DNA from: Amoebophrya sp. AT5.2
Lineage: Eukaryota; Sar; Dinophyceae; Syndiniales; Amoebophryaceae
Direction: 5' to 3'
DNA length: 19,564 nt
Assembly: GCA_005223375.1 (NCBI GenBank)
Contig: RXOD01004647.1
Location: forward strand, 1 to 19,564
The position numbers and the translations under genes were made by a program. Below, in pieces: positions 7,944 through 16,749 of the stretch; the stretch's first letter is position 1, and the number at the start of each line of letters is the position of its first letter. Under the pieces are notes generated by a model. The model saw only the letters and a program-made list of their open reading frames with translations, was not told the origin of the DNA and made no database searches.

Positions 7944-9187
7944 ATGCTCCCGTCGGTGCTCCACAAGGCTCCTCCAGCTCGGTTTCAGCGGCTGCTGCAG
8001 GTTTTGCAAGAGTTGGCTCCGACCGAGCTCGCCGCTTCCTGGGACAACGTCGGACTCCTCCTTGACTGCCTCAACCAGCCAAAATGGGACATTCCCCAGA
8101 TGACACCGAGGCTGTTTCTGTGCAACGACCTCACCGAGCGGGTGGCGGAGGAGGCCATCGAGAAAAAAGTGGACTGTGTGATCACTTATCACCCGACGCC
8201 GTTCGGGAAGAGCAATAAGATAACCAGACAAACGCACATCGGAAGGGTGGTTCTATCGATGGTATCATTTATTTCGGTTTTTCTTTTGGTTCAGCCAATT
8301 TACAAATGTAGCTGCAGTAGTTCCAGTGATGTTCTTGAGTAGCGTGTAGTTCGTTGCCTGATAGCACTAGAAATAGGTGGAAAAGGAATAGCTTATCCTT
8401 CTCATGTCTAGGTGTTGAACCACATCCACACAACGACAACGAACACCGCAGATAACGAACCAGATTCCGGTGTATGCGACGCACACGTGCCTGGATTGCG
8501 TAGACGGCGGACTGAACGACTGGCTGCTAACGGCTTTTGGCGACGGAGTTACGGACGTCGCTCCTTGCGAGCCGTCGAAGCTTAACCCGCGGCTGGGGTT
8601 TGGGCGAGTGGCAACGCTCGAGCGCGACATCAGCATTGACGAGGCCGTCGCGAAGGTGAAAGCGCTCACAAATCTGCAGCACCTGCGAAGAGCAGATCCC
8701 GTGGACGGTACGGTCATGCTCATGTTTTTCTTTTTTGTCCCGATAGAGGAAGTTGCACTGACTTCGACTTCTACCTCTGAGCAAGTAGAGTAAGTTCTAG
8801 TTCTTGATCTTGTTCTTGTGCTTCCCCTTCCGTTTCTGTTTTTTGTTTTTCATTTTGGCTAGGAGCAAGGCGTAAATTCGTTCCTTTACATACTCTCGGT
8901 CTCGCTCAGGTCCCTCCAAGCGCATCAAGCACATCGCTGTGTGTGCGGGCTCCGGTGGCTCGGTTTTCAAGGCGTACCAGGGGAAGCCGGACTTGGTGGT
9001 CACCGGCGAAATGTCCCACCACGATGTTTTGGAGCTGAACCAAAACGGAGCCTTCGTTCTCCTGTGCGAGCACTCGAATTCGGAACGGGGGTTTCTGCCA
9101 GTACTCCGCAGCCGCCTGCTCGCCGCGTACCCCGACGCAGAAGTGGTCATATCCGAGATCGATCGCGACCCGCTCTTCGTGGCATGA
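7944..9187 (+). CDS. NIF3L1: NIF3-like protein (NIF3L1/DUF34 family)
   Basis: Three exons: 7944-8261, 8452-8707 and 8910-9187; 852 nt, 283 aa. Introns are GTATCA...CCGCAG (190 nt) and GTACGG...GCTCAG (202 nt). Recognised by SWDNVGLLLD (residues 32-41), ITYHP (80-84), YATHTCLD (H117, D121), AVCAGSGGS, TGEMSHHD, CEHSNSER (H246, E250) and SE-x-DRDPL at the C-terminus. The last third closely follows eukaryotic NIF3L1. By comparison with bacterial YbgI, H83, H117, D121, H246 and E250 would hold the two-metal site; the first His of the bacterial HH pair is Tyr82 here, which I recall is also Tyr in animal NIF3L1. The family is conserved from bacteria to man but its reaction is not settled (metal-dependent hydrolase or chaperone proposals). 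At 283 aa it is close to short bacterial forms. The acceptor at 8451 was preferred over 8463 because it keeps the helix before IPVYA at family length. AATAAA follows at 9188. Confidence 0.93.
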
Positions 9188-9193
9188 AATAAA
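9188..9193 (+). terminator. AATAAA, possible polyadenylation signal
   Basis: AATAAA lies directly after the NIF3-like stop codon. Dinoflagellates usually lack this signal, so it may be coincidental. Confidence 0.25.
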
Positions 9194-9750
9194 CAATCAC
9201 AAAGGAAGATATTTTTTGCTCATACATACGCATACGCATACCCCCTCAAAGCGCAAAGGGCTGGAGTGCCGAAAGCATGGGGCATGTACGAAGTCTTGGA
9301 ACGACAACGAGCACTAAGAAAGTAAAAAAGAGTCCAGATGAAGCTGTGGTGTTGCGGTTCATGTTCAATGTTTTCCCTGCAGAACAAGAACCACAACATG
9401 GCGACTACGCCGCGTGCTGCGGGCGCGAGATGAGAGCACACAAAAACCGCAGAGAGATGCGTCCGATTTTGGGCTACCAGAGAGATCGATGTCGGCCGCC
9501 TTGGCATTCGATTTCGGAGCGATATAAACGACGCGCAGTGGCAGTTGTACAAGATCAACAAGAGCTTAAGCTTTACTACAAGGTTATAGGTTTAGGTACT
9601 GGGGCTGCCGCAGCCGCTGGTGCCTTTCCCGAATTTATTTCATTGCACACACTGCTATGCAACGAACCGATGGTCGTGCGAGTGAGCAGGTGTAATTAAT
9701 AGCGCAGGAGGAACAGCTACAGCAACAGGATCAGGATTCAGGAAGGAGTC
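9194..9750. other. Spacer between genes 4 and 5
   Basis: No supported gene. An ATG-initiated open frame at 9277-9699 (140 codons) has an Ala-rich stretch but no domain and is kept only as a remote possibility. A small CATACG tandem lies at about 9222-9240 and TATAAA at 9523-9528, 220 bp before the gene 5 ATG. Confidence 0.45.
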
Positions 9751-12700
9751 ATGGATTCGCCGGCTCACACGGACGGCGCGCAGACGGAGAAGCGGAGCAA
9801 AGATGAGGGAACAGCTGCGGTTTCACAACCCCCAGTTCCATCGAGGCGAAAACCCGACGCCAAGTACGACGGGTGGTTGGTCCGCGAGGGCCACGACCAT
9901 ACGAAATGGGCCGCGCGTGAGCGCGGCACGCACTGGTGGCGTGAGTACTCGGCCGACGACGATGATTTGCCCTACGACCGGCACGAAGTCCTCCCCCGCT
10001 CGCTCGAAGCATATCACAAGCGCATGACGGGTAGGCGCGGTGCAAACGCCTACGCCGGATCCGAAGGCAATGGGATTTACGACGCCGTCTTCGCGGAGAC
10101 GAATGCGGCACAGCCCAGCGTGCTGCGCCTACCACCAGGGCCAGTGAACCACTGGGAGGCAGCGCGGTTCTACGGCACGAGAAAAGTAAAAGACTCCCCC
10201 CAGCGGCGCGTAGAAGATGAAGAAGACGCGGAGTGGACTAGTGGTCGTGGCGAGACGTCGAACGATAAGAGAAGCGGACGAAGCGCGCATGGAGGAGACC
10301 CTCAGGGGGGTGGCGAAGAAGCGGAACAAGGACAAGCGGAAATCGGTCACAGGAAAACCAAAAGCGCAGATCAAGATGATGATGGTCCCTTGCCGAACCT
10401 TCGCGACGCGTTTTTCTTCCCCGAGCGCGATGCGGACCTCCTGGCAGCGTTACGCAGCGGGAAGCAACTGAGGAAGGAATTCGATTACCGGCGATGCGAC
10501 GCGGCGCAGCGGCGAGAATACACGCCAGCCCTTGGTTTTGCGAACCACCAGTACCAGGCTCGGTTGTGCGAGCTCGCAGAGCATGTTGGAATCGATCGCG
10601 CGGTCTCGCTCGATGAAGATGATTTCGACGAATTGCCTCCACCCGCGGCCAAGGCAGGTGAAGATGATGCAGACGAAAACGAGACCGAGTTAGCTTCGGC
10701 TTTCCACAAACGCCTGTACGAGAAGCACCAATCGAAGATCCTGGAGGAGATGTCCGCGTACATGCTGGGTGCGCGAATAAAAGTCCTGGCAGGCGGCGAG
10801 CTGCGAAAGTTTTGGAGTTGGACAGCTTACCGGGACGGCAATGCTCCTCTACCGGCGATGACGTCTGCTGCAGTCTACTTTCCGCCGCTGTTACGCGCAA
10901 TGCCTTGGGAGGGGGACGAGCCACGCCTTGGTTTTTTGGATCCAGCACGAGGACGAGACGCAGATGATGACTTCGATTTAGCGAAACTTTCATTCCGCGC
11001 CTCTCTGCCGTACGATTCCCAGCCGGCGCCCGATCTCACGATTACGAAATGGCCTGGGGGCATAGTCAACGTGATGAACGCCAAGGACCACTACCATTAC
11101 GAAGGCGACGAGCGCTTGACACGGAGCGCGAAACTGACGTGGTGGGAAAATGCGGTGAAGCGGCGTTCGTGGATGTGGGAAGAAAAGAGCATGCTGGGGC
11201 TGGGGCTGGGCTTTTCGCCGTCGCCGCGTCGGAGTGGGCGACGGGAAACAAGGGAATCATCAGAAACTAGCGCGCACACCGTCGATTGCACCTTCGAAGG
11301 CTCGTTTGGGTTTGGCGGCAGGGAATTCCGGCTGTTCTACCCGTGTGTCGACATCGCAAAGGGCATTACCATGGCAAAATTGCGAGAAGATATCGCTGCG
11401 GAATTGTGCGGTCGCCGCGCGATGGCAGTTAATTTGCGCGTGTTGAGCCTCGCCGTGTCAGGGAAGAACGACGGGGTTACAGCTAGCGTTTGCATGAGGC
11501 CGAAAAAACCCCTTGATCGCGAGCTTCGCAAATTCGCCGACTCGATGCGCAACGTCGACAGAGCGCAGAGTGCTCGACTCGCTGCTGAACACAAGGGAGC
11601 GGAGGTCATCGAAGATCACGACTCGGTGAGCAGAATACTCAAGTTTGAAATTCCGCATCAGGGCAATGCAGACCCGGAGAACGATGACGAGAATGACGAC
11701 ACCGACACCACTCGTGAAGAACCTACTGATGAAAGCGCATCTCGAAACGACGAGCAACAGCCGCGAGCTGCCGCTCAACTGGTTTCTGAATTCGGAGGCT
11801 CACGCTCGCCTGTTTCGTTTCCAACGATACCGCTAGCGCCGCGAGGGCCAATGCCAACGTCGTCAGCACTACTCGGGGGACCTCACGAGCCATTCTACAT
11901 GATGGTGATGCAGCGCAGTGGAAAACCACGATTTGTAAAGAAAACGGTCGAGGAAGCGCTCCAGGTCCCGCACGCAAAGATAGAATTCCTCGTGAAAGGA
12001 TCCCCGTCGACAGCGTCGATTGCGACCGCTCCGAGTTCGGCTTTGAAGGCTACGCTCAACGTGCACGCTGTCACGGACCGTTGCCTGGAGGCCATGTTTT
12101 TCGGCCGTCGGACAAAGCACGCGATTTTGCTCTGTCTCGGTCTGGCTGCGGATTTCACCGGTTCGGCAGCAGATGAAGAGGACAGGAGCCCGCGGGTGGG
12201 CGTGGACGGCGGTCGGGGTTGTACTCAGGATTCCAACGGTAATTCCTCCCCTGCGCTGGTGGAAAAAAGCGCTTGCAGCAGCTGCTTCCGCATGCGCTCG
12301 CGCCCGAAGTTCGTCCGGCTCACAGGAACGCATCCGCTTCCGCCGACGGGAGCCGGAACAGCGGATCCCCTGCCCACTGCGGGCCGAGGAAGGGGTCAGC
12401 GGCCCGGGCCCCGGCGACGCGCAAACGGTTTTCCTGCATCTGTGATAGCACGATGCAGGGGTGGTGGAGGTGGTGCATCCGAGTGGTCGAAAGCAGATGT
12501 TGGAGATTCTCGACCCGGTTCGCCGGACTCAGCGCAACTACGAGTGATGGGGCTTCCCGCTGATATCGTGGACCGAGACTTTGCAGTCGTTGAGATCGAC
12601 CGAGTTCTGTTTTGCAGAATTCCAATAAATCCGCTCCAAGACGAGCAGGAGCGGGCGCAAGAGCAACATGCTGAGGCGGACGAGGAAAACCGTCTGGCAA

Positions 12701-12930
12701 GAAAGATCACGTGGCCGTTGACCTTCCACGGTTGCCGCGAACCCCATCCATCCAGGAGGCACCTCCACGATGAAGAAGACAGCAGCATCAATTACTCCGA
12801 AGAGCGCGAAACTTACCCTACCGTACTACCTAGATCGAACCTAGAAGAGCATAGTGCCGTCATCACTCACGAAAACGGCCATGAATCCGCAGAAGTAGTG
12901 GCGCAGCTCATGGCGTTTCCCGATGCGTGA
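9751..12930 (+). CDS. Large protein of unknown function
   Basis: One open frame of 1059 aa from ATG 9751. I do not recognise it. The N-terminal 150 residues are rich in Trp and Tyr (YDGWLVREGHDHTKWAARER, then THWWREY and NHWEAARFYGTRKVKDSP) and look like a folded conserved module. Acidic, disordered segments follow at about 155-215 and 285-315. A second ordered stretch (about 320-500) includes L-R-K-F-W-S-W-T-A-Y-R-D-G, AVYFPPLLRAMPWEGDEP and W-P-G-G-I-V-N-V-M-N-A-K-D-H-Y-H-Y. A third (about 505-620) runs from F-G-G-R-E-F-R-L-F-Y through a helix M-A-K-L-R-E-D-I-A-A-E-L, reminiscent of a small beta-grasp or similar alpha/beta fold, which is only a guess. No signal peptide or membrane helix is evident. 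Between 12160 and 12550 the frame looks poorly coding (Gly/Arg/Pro-rich), while another frame looks better, so undetected introns or frameshifts are possible there. Confidence 0.65.
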   Translation: MDSPAHTDGAQTEKRSKDEGTAAVSQPPVPSRRKPDAKYDGWLVREGHDHTKWAARERGTHWWREYSADDDDLPYDRHEVLPRSLEAYHKRMTGRRGANAYAGSEGNGIYDAVFAETNAAQPSVLRLPPGPVNHWEAARFYGTRKVKDSPQRRVEDEEDAEWTSGRGETSNDKRSGRSAHGGDPQGGGEEAEQGQAEIGHRKTKSADQDDDGPLPNLRDAFFFPERDADLLAALRSGKQLRKEFDYRRCDAAQRREYTPALGFANHQYQARLCELAEHVGIDRAVSLDEDDFDELPPPAAKAGEDDADENETELASAFHKRLYEKHQSKILEEMSAYMLGARIKVLAGGELRKFWSWTAYRDGNAPLPAMTSAAVYFPPLLRAMPWEGDEPRLGFLDPARGRDADDDFDLAKLSFRASLPYDSQPAPDLTITKWPGGIVNVMNAKDHYHYEGDERLTRSAKLTWWENAVKRRSWMWEEKSMLGLGLGFSPSPRRSGRRETRESSETSAHTVDCTFEGSFGFGGREFRLFYPCVDIAKGITMAKLREDIAAELCGRRAMAVNLRVLSLAVSGKNDGVTASVCMRPKKPLDRELRKFADSMRNVDRAQSARLAAEHKGAEVIEDHDSVSRILKFEIPHQGNADPENDDENDDTDTTREEPTDESASRNDEQQPRAAAQLVSEFGGSRSPVSFPTIPLAPRGPMPTSSALLGGPHEPFYMMVMQRSGKPRFVKKTVEEALQVPHAKIEFLVKGSPSTASIATAPSSALKATLNVHAVTDRCLEAMFFGRRTKHAILLCLGLAADFTGSAADEEDRSPRVGVDGGRGCTQDSNGNSSPALVEKSACSSCFRMRSRPKFVRLTGTHPLPPTGAGTADPLPTAGRGRGQRPGPRRRANGFPASVIARCRGGGGGASEWSKADVGDSRPGSPDSAQLRVMGLPADIVDRDFAVVEIDRVLFCRIPINPLQDEQERAQEQHAEADEENRLARKITWPLTFHGCREPHPSRRHLHDEEDSSINYSEERETYPTVLPRSNLEEHSAVITHENGHESAEVVAQLMAFPDA
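12433..12459 (+). repeat. Hairpin CCTGCATC/GATGCAGG with 11-nt loop
   Basis: A perfect 8-bp inverted repeat (12433-12440 and 12452-12459) whose arm and loop carry TGA TAG (12443-12448) in the frame that looks coding on both sides. Confidence 0.75.
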
Positions 12931-13380
12931 AATAGAAATTCAGTTGTGGAAAGAACTGGCCGCGATGAGTCAACATTGTTTGAAGCACATCAAGGATTGG
13001 ATGGTTGTGGCCGCCTCTTTGCTGGACGAGGAGCATGATCATGATGAATGACAAGTTGATTCTCAACAACAACAATGAATGCAGCGTAAATTATGACTTT
13101 TAGATAGGACAAGAACGCGTGGCCACGTGGCAGGAACTTAGTCGGACTCAAAGCCGCTCGATCTCCTCGAGCGCGAGCGGCCCTCGCGCTTAAGGGGCAA
13201 GCTGCAGACCACACGACTTTAATTCTGCATGCTCCCGAACAAGAACATCGAAATCGATCGGGCACAGCTGGAGGTACGTACTGAAAACGCAAGGTGAAGG
13301 CAGTCGTAGTTTCAACAAGCGCGGTCACGCGTCGACGAGTACTACTCTAACCGGACTACAGCGAGGGACAGTAGATCCAG
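12931..13380. other. Spacer between genes 5 and 6
   Basis: No gene is seen. It contains CATGATCATG at 13034-13043 and a stem-loop at 13153-13181. CAG at 13378-13380 is directly adjacent to the next ATG. Confidence 0.5.
13153..13181. repeat. Stem-loop GCCGCTCG/CGAGCGGC
   Basis: A perfect 8-bp inverted repeat with a 13-nt loop that itself contains CTCGAG, in the spacer about 225 nt after the gene 5 stop. It could be a transcript-end structure or a binding site. Confidence 0.7.
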
Positions 13381-16084
13381 ATGGCAAATCTAATGTCGAG
13401 GTTCATCAGAAGCACGACACACAGAGCCAGGCATGGTTTTCTCGTCGGGCAGCCCCTGCCGTTGCTTGTCGTCTTCCTGCTTCAGCTCCAAGATGCTCTG
13501 CTGCCGCGGCCTTTTGCCGGCGCTACGCGATATTACGACAACTGTCGTGCGGAGGAGCACGCCATCTCGGTGCTCACAGAGCTTCTCGCGCCCTTTTGGG
13601 AGTTCATCGAGCCGGGGGACGCAGCACAGGCCGAGCTCGCCCGGGCGGAATCGCCCGGTGTTGCGGTGCCTTGGATCGTGGAAAAAGCTTTGGAGAAACG
13701 CATTCCAGCAGGCCGCGGCGTCCCGTGGCCGGAGGAGAGGGTGAGGATGGTAGCGGAGATGACAAAGCAGGATGTGGATGTAGTTGGAGCCGCGCAGGAC
13801 GAGAGCCTGCTTCATCCGCGAGGAAAACAAACACGAGATCCGCGAGGACGAGAAATCGAAGGTCAAAAAACTTGGTTGGCGACACGGGAAGACGTGGCTT
13901 GCGCATTCCAGGAGGGACTCGTGCTGCAAAACCTCTGCGAGACGGTGTATAGACGTAGAGGGCCCTTGTTCTGTTGTCCAATGTCCGCATACAAAATAAA
14001 TGCAGTACTACCGTCCATCCATTTTATAATAAATACGACAACGACTTGTTTCAACTCGCGCCTCGCCGGTGCTAGAGCTAGACCAAATCTTTTGATCTGC
14101 CTAGATCAAAGGATTTCGTCCAGCGCAGGCGGTGCGCGCGATGTAATGGAGGAGATGCTGAGAGAAGTGCCTAGTGAAGATATGCAAATGTAAAAAATTG
14201 CCGGAAAAGAAACCGTGTAGCACTCATGCATCATTTTAAACGGTGTACTGTTGATTACTGCAGGTCTACAACGAGTTCATGGCTGAGATCGGGCCGTTCA
14301 TGGAGAGGCAGCAGTGCGCAGAGCTAAACGAGCAGACCTGCGTTATGGAGCCTTTTTGGGACCGTTTCAAAGCAACAAAGGAGGCGCGCGCAAGTGTCGC
14401 GCTCGGACGCCGCTGGATCCGCAAAGCCCTGGACCGTGCCGGAGCTTCTGCCGCACCAGACGAGCCTTCTTCCGCATCCGATCGCCGCGAGATCGCAAAC
14501 ATACACTCGGCGGAACAAGCGCGCTTACAGGGCGCACTGACGGCGATGGAAGAGGCCATCCCCGCTGCTGCGCCAGGTGCTGGAGAAGAAGTGGTGTCGG
14601 CGGTCGCTCCCGAGGAGCCCCTGGAACAGCTCTTCGAAACGTTGAAGATCGTCGGCCTGCTGCAGCAGAAGCGACTCGGCGAGCCAGAGGAATCCAAGAT
14701 GCGGGTATGCGCGAACACGAACAACGTCGGGACGAACAGCAAGGAGACCAACTACACTTCAGCAGTATGCTCACCAGTCTCATCTCCTTCTCTACCAGCC
14801 GCAGCATCGCCGACAAACGCGTCCCCACCAACCTGCCGCCGTTTCCTCAACATTCACCTCGACATGACGAAGCAGGCGCTAACGGGCCACTGGGTTTCCA
14901 AAACGCTCCGTGACTACGAGACCGTTGACGACCGGTTCCAGCTGCAGCACCGGTTTCGCCACTGGATGAACGCCTTTCTCGAGGCGCGCGACAAGATCGT
15001 CCAAATCTGGAAGATGCGCAAGGACATCACGGGCATGCTTTCGCCTGACCGCGTGTACAAGTCTCAGGACGCGAACCGCGATATGTCTCTGATTGACTGG
15101 AACTGGCTGCGGCTGCCGGACAGCTGGGCCCTGGACAAGGGGCTGAAGCGGTGGCACGTTGTCTGCGCTCTGGCAGAACACGCGGCGTGGGAGAAGTTCA
15201 AAGTGTGGCGAGGAACAGAAACAGATGCAGCGGGGTCGTTTCGATCTCCACGAATTCTCCGCCTCGCGGAGATTGGCGTATTCGTGGGCGAAACCTCGCT
15301 GTATCTGCTGCAGACGTGCTTCCTACACTTGTGGCGCGAATCGCGCGTTCTGGTCCAGTACCACCTGATCGACCCGTGGGAAGTTGACACGTTCGGCGGC
15401 TTCCTGGACCTCTATCGAGAAAGACACGGCTACGTAGAACAGACCGGAGTCGACGTCTACCGAAACCTGCGAACAAAAATTGCGAACGCAACGGCGCTGT
15501 ATGCGGTAGACGGGGCGGAAGACGAACAAGGTAGCGGACAGCACCACGAGGACGAGAGGACCTCAATCATCAACGCCTACAACGCGGGCCGCTCACCACC
15601 GGTGGCAAAGCAAAAGCCGAGATTGCGGAAGCACGCACACCATCTCGGCTCTCCCCTGCCGGTGTTCGAAGTCGACTACAGCGAAAGCGAAAGGAGCGAC
15701 GCGTCCGAGGAACAGCAGAAGATTCCCCCATCCATCCCTGGCGTGTTTCTGCACCGCGCGCGCTCGGAGCAGGCGATCACCCGCATCCAAGCCCTAGACG
15801 TCCTGTACGTGGACGGCGAGCACAGTTTTCATGCGGTGCACAGCGATTTGTCAACGTTTCTCCCGATCACGGAAGTAGCGGTAGCTGGGCATGACTTCGA
15901 CTACTACAAGTTTCCGGGGGTCACCATGGCTGTCTTGAACGCCAAAGTGCCGGTTACGGACGCCTATGGAGCGTACGGCTGGAGACTTGGTGAAGAGCTG
16001 TATTTGGACTCAGACACAACGTGGTGGGCGAGGATTAGGAAAGGTGAACGAGGAGGGGAGGGGGAAACTGGAAGAAGTGCATAG
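13381..16084 (+). CDS. Putative SAM-dependent methyltransferase (Methyltransf_24 type) with N-terminal signal/anchor
   Basis: Exon 1 13381-13944, intron 13945-14263 (GTGTAT...CTGCAG, 319 nt), exon 2 14264-16084; 794 aa. The join L-C-E-T|V-Y-N-E-F is phase 0. Residues about 19-45 (GFLVGQPLPLLVVFLLQLQD) form a hydrophobic signal peptide or type II anchor after a basic start, suggesting a secretory-pathway protein. The catalytic part is C-terminal: R-L-A-E-I-G-V-F-V-G-E-T-S (521-533) is the SAM-binding motif I; H-L-I-D-P-W gives the acidic strand-2 end; L-D-V-L-Y-V-D-G-E-H-S-F (699-710) and A-G-H-D-F-D (729-734) are the IDGdHsy and aGHDf blocks of Methyltransf_24. A charged insertion of about 65 residues separates motif I from the DGEHS block. 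The N-terminal 500 residues are unassigned. The substrate is unknown; small molecule, sugar and protein are all possible. The 14705-14800 segment could hide an extra in-frame intron. The 3' end may be spliced further (see 16044-16389). Confidence 0.75.
14085..14116 (+). repeat. 14-bp intronic hairpin
   Basis: Arms 14085-14098 and 14103-14116 pair over 14 bp with one G-U wobble (T14090/G14111) around a GCCT tetraloop. The hairpin lies in the intron of the methyltransferase gene, about 147 nt before its acceptor. Confidence 0.85.
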
Positions 16085-16389
16085 TCCTCTTGGCAAATGA
16101 GGAACAAGGGTCGCTCCACCTGGCGCTTTTCGTTCGACCGCTTCCGCTCACGACTAGGTTCGTGCTGGCACTTCTTCTTGTACGCAACAGGTGGTACTCC
16201 TACGCAACAGGAACAACGACGACCTCAAGCTGCAGCTCCAGAAATGGCAGAGATTGCGAAATATGTCGTCCAAATTTACTCTTCCGACACAAATCCCGGA
16301 CACTGCTCGACCTGGTGAACAAACTGCACGTCGAGGTATCGACGACGCGGAAGCGATTCTTCGCTCTCATCAAGCGTGTGGATCGATGA
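16044..16389 (+). other. Possible alternative 3' terminal exon(s) of the methyltransferase gene
   Basis: AAAG|GTGAAC at 16043/16044 is a good donor near the end of gene 6. Two identical acceptors TACGCAACAG end at 16190 and 16210. Joining to the first gives an open tail to TGA 16316-16318, joining to the second an open tail to TGA 16387-16389, in different frames. Unspliced reading instead ends at TAG 16082-16084 after a Gly/Glu-rich tail. Confidence 0.35.
16181..16211 (+). repeat. 11-bp direct repeat carrying two splice-acceptor sites
   Basis: TACGCAACAGG occurs at 16181-16191 and 16201-16211, exactly 20 bp apart. Confidence 0.85.
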
Positions 16390-16749
16390 GCGGAAGAGGA
16401 ATAACAAGAGAGAGCCTCACCTGCTTCTCAGAGCACCAAAATGGCAAAAATAATTGCACCTGGCAAACTGAAACTGATACTGAAGAATCCGGCGCCGTGA
16501 GGCTGCGTGCTTAAACACATCGCGCACGACCACGGATGTAGTATCTCTCTTGCTTGAAAAAGTCCTTACTGTGGATGTGGTGCCTCTAGGGCATGGCCGT
16601 AGTTCTTATGATTCACATTCAACCGGCAAGTCTATAAAAACCCAGACATTGTACATTCATTGTGCGCTGTCGACGATGACGATTCCCTCGAGCGCGAACG
16701 CTAGTTCCGCTGCTCTACTTTAAGACCACCGCGAGATTGCTGCAGCATC
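16390..16749. other. Spacer before gene 7, with a TATA-like site
   Basis: No gene is seen. TATAAAAA at 16633-16640 lies 110 bp upstream of the gene 7 ATG and could be a core promoter element. CTGCAG|CATCATG just before the start would serve as a trans-splice acceptor. Confidence 0.4.
16633..16640 (+). promoter_or_regulatory. TATA-box-like sequence upstream of gene 7
   Basis: TATAAAAA in GC-richer surroundings, 110 bp before the start codon. It is based on the motif only; dinoflagellate promoters generally lack TATA boxes. Confidence 0.25.

Noticed and set aside
8452..8463. Acceptor at 8463 for exon 2 of the NIF3-like gene
   Set aside because: It is also in frame, but would delete four residues from the helix before IPVYA that the family keeps.
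9222..9240. CATACG short tandem as a CRISPR or satellite seed
   Set aside because: Only about three imperfect 6-bp units with no spacers; an ordinary microsatellite.
9277..9699. 140-codon ATG open frame between genes 4 and 5
   Set aside because: Mixed composition, no domain, and it lies in the spacer between well-delimited genes; not enough to call a gene.
10238..10993. 251-codon - strand open frame opposite gene 5
   Set aside because: Arg/Pro/His-rich antisense translation with no recognisable motif, fully covered by the + strand frame.
13130..13260. tRNA or small structured RNA near the GCCGCTCG stem-loop
   Set aside because: No cloverleaf arms, anticodon loop or T-loop consensus could be fitted on either strand.
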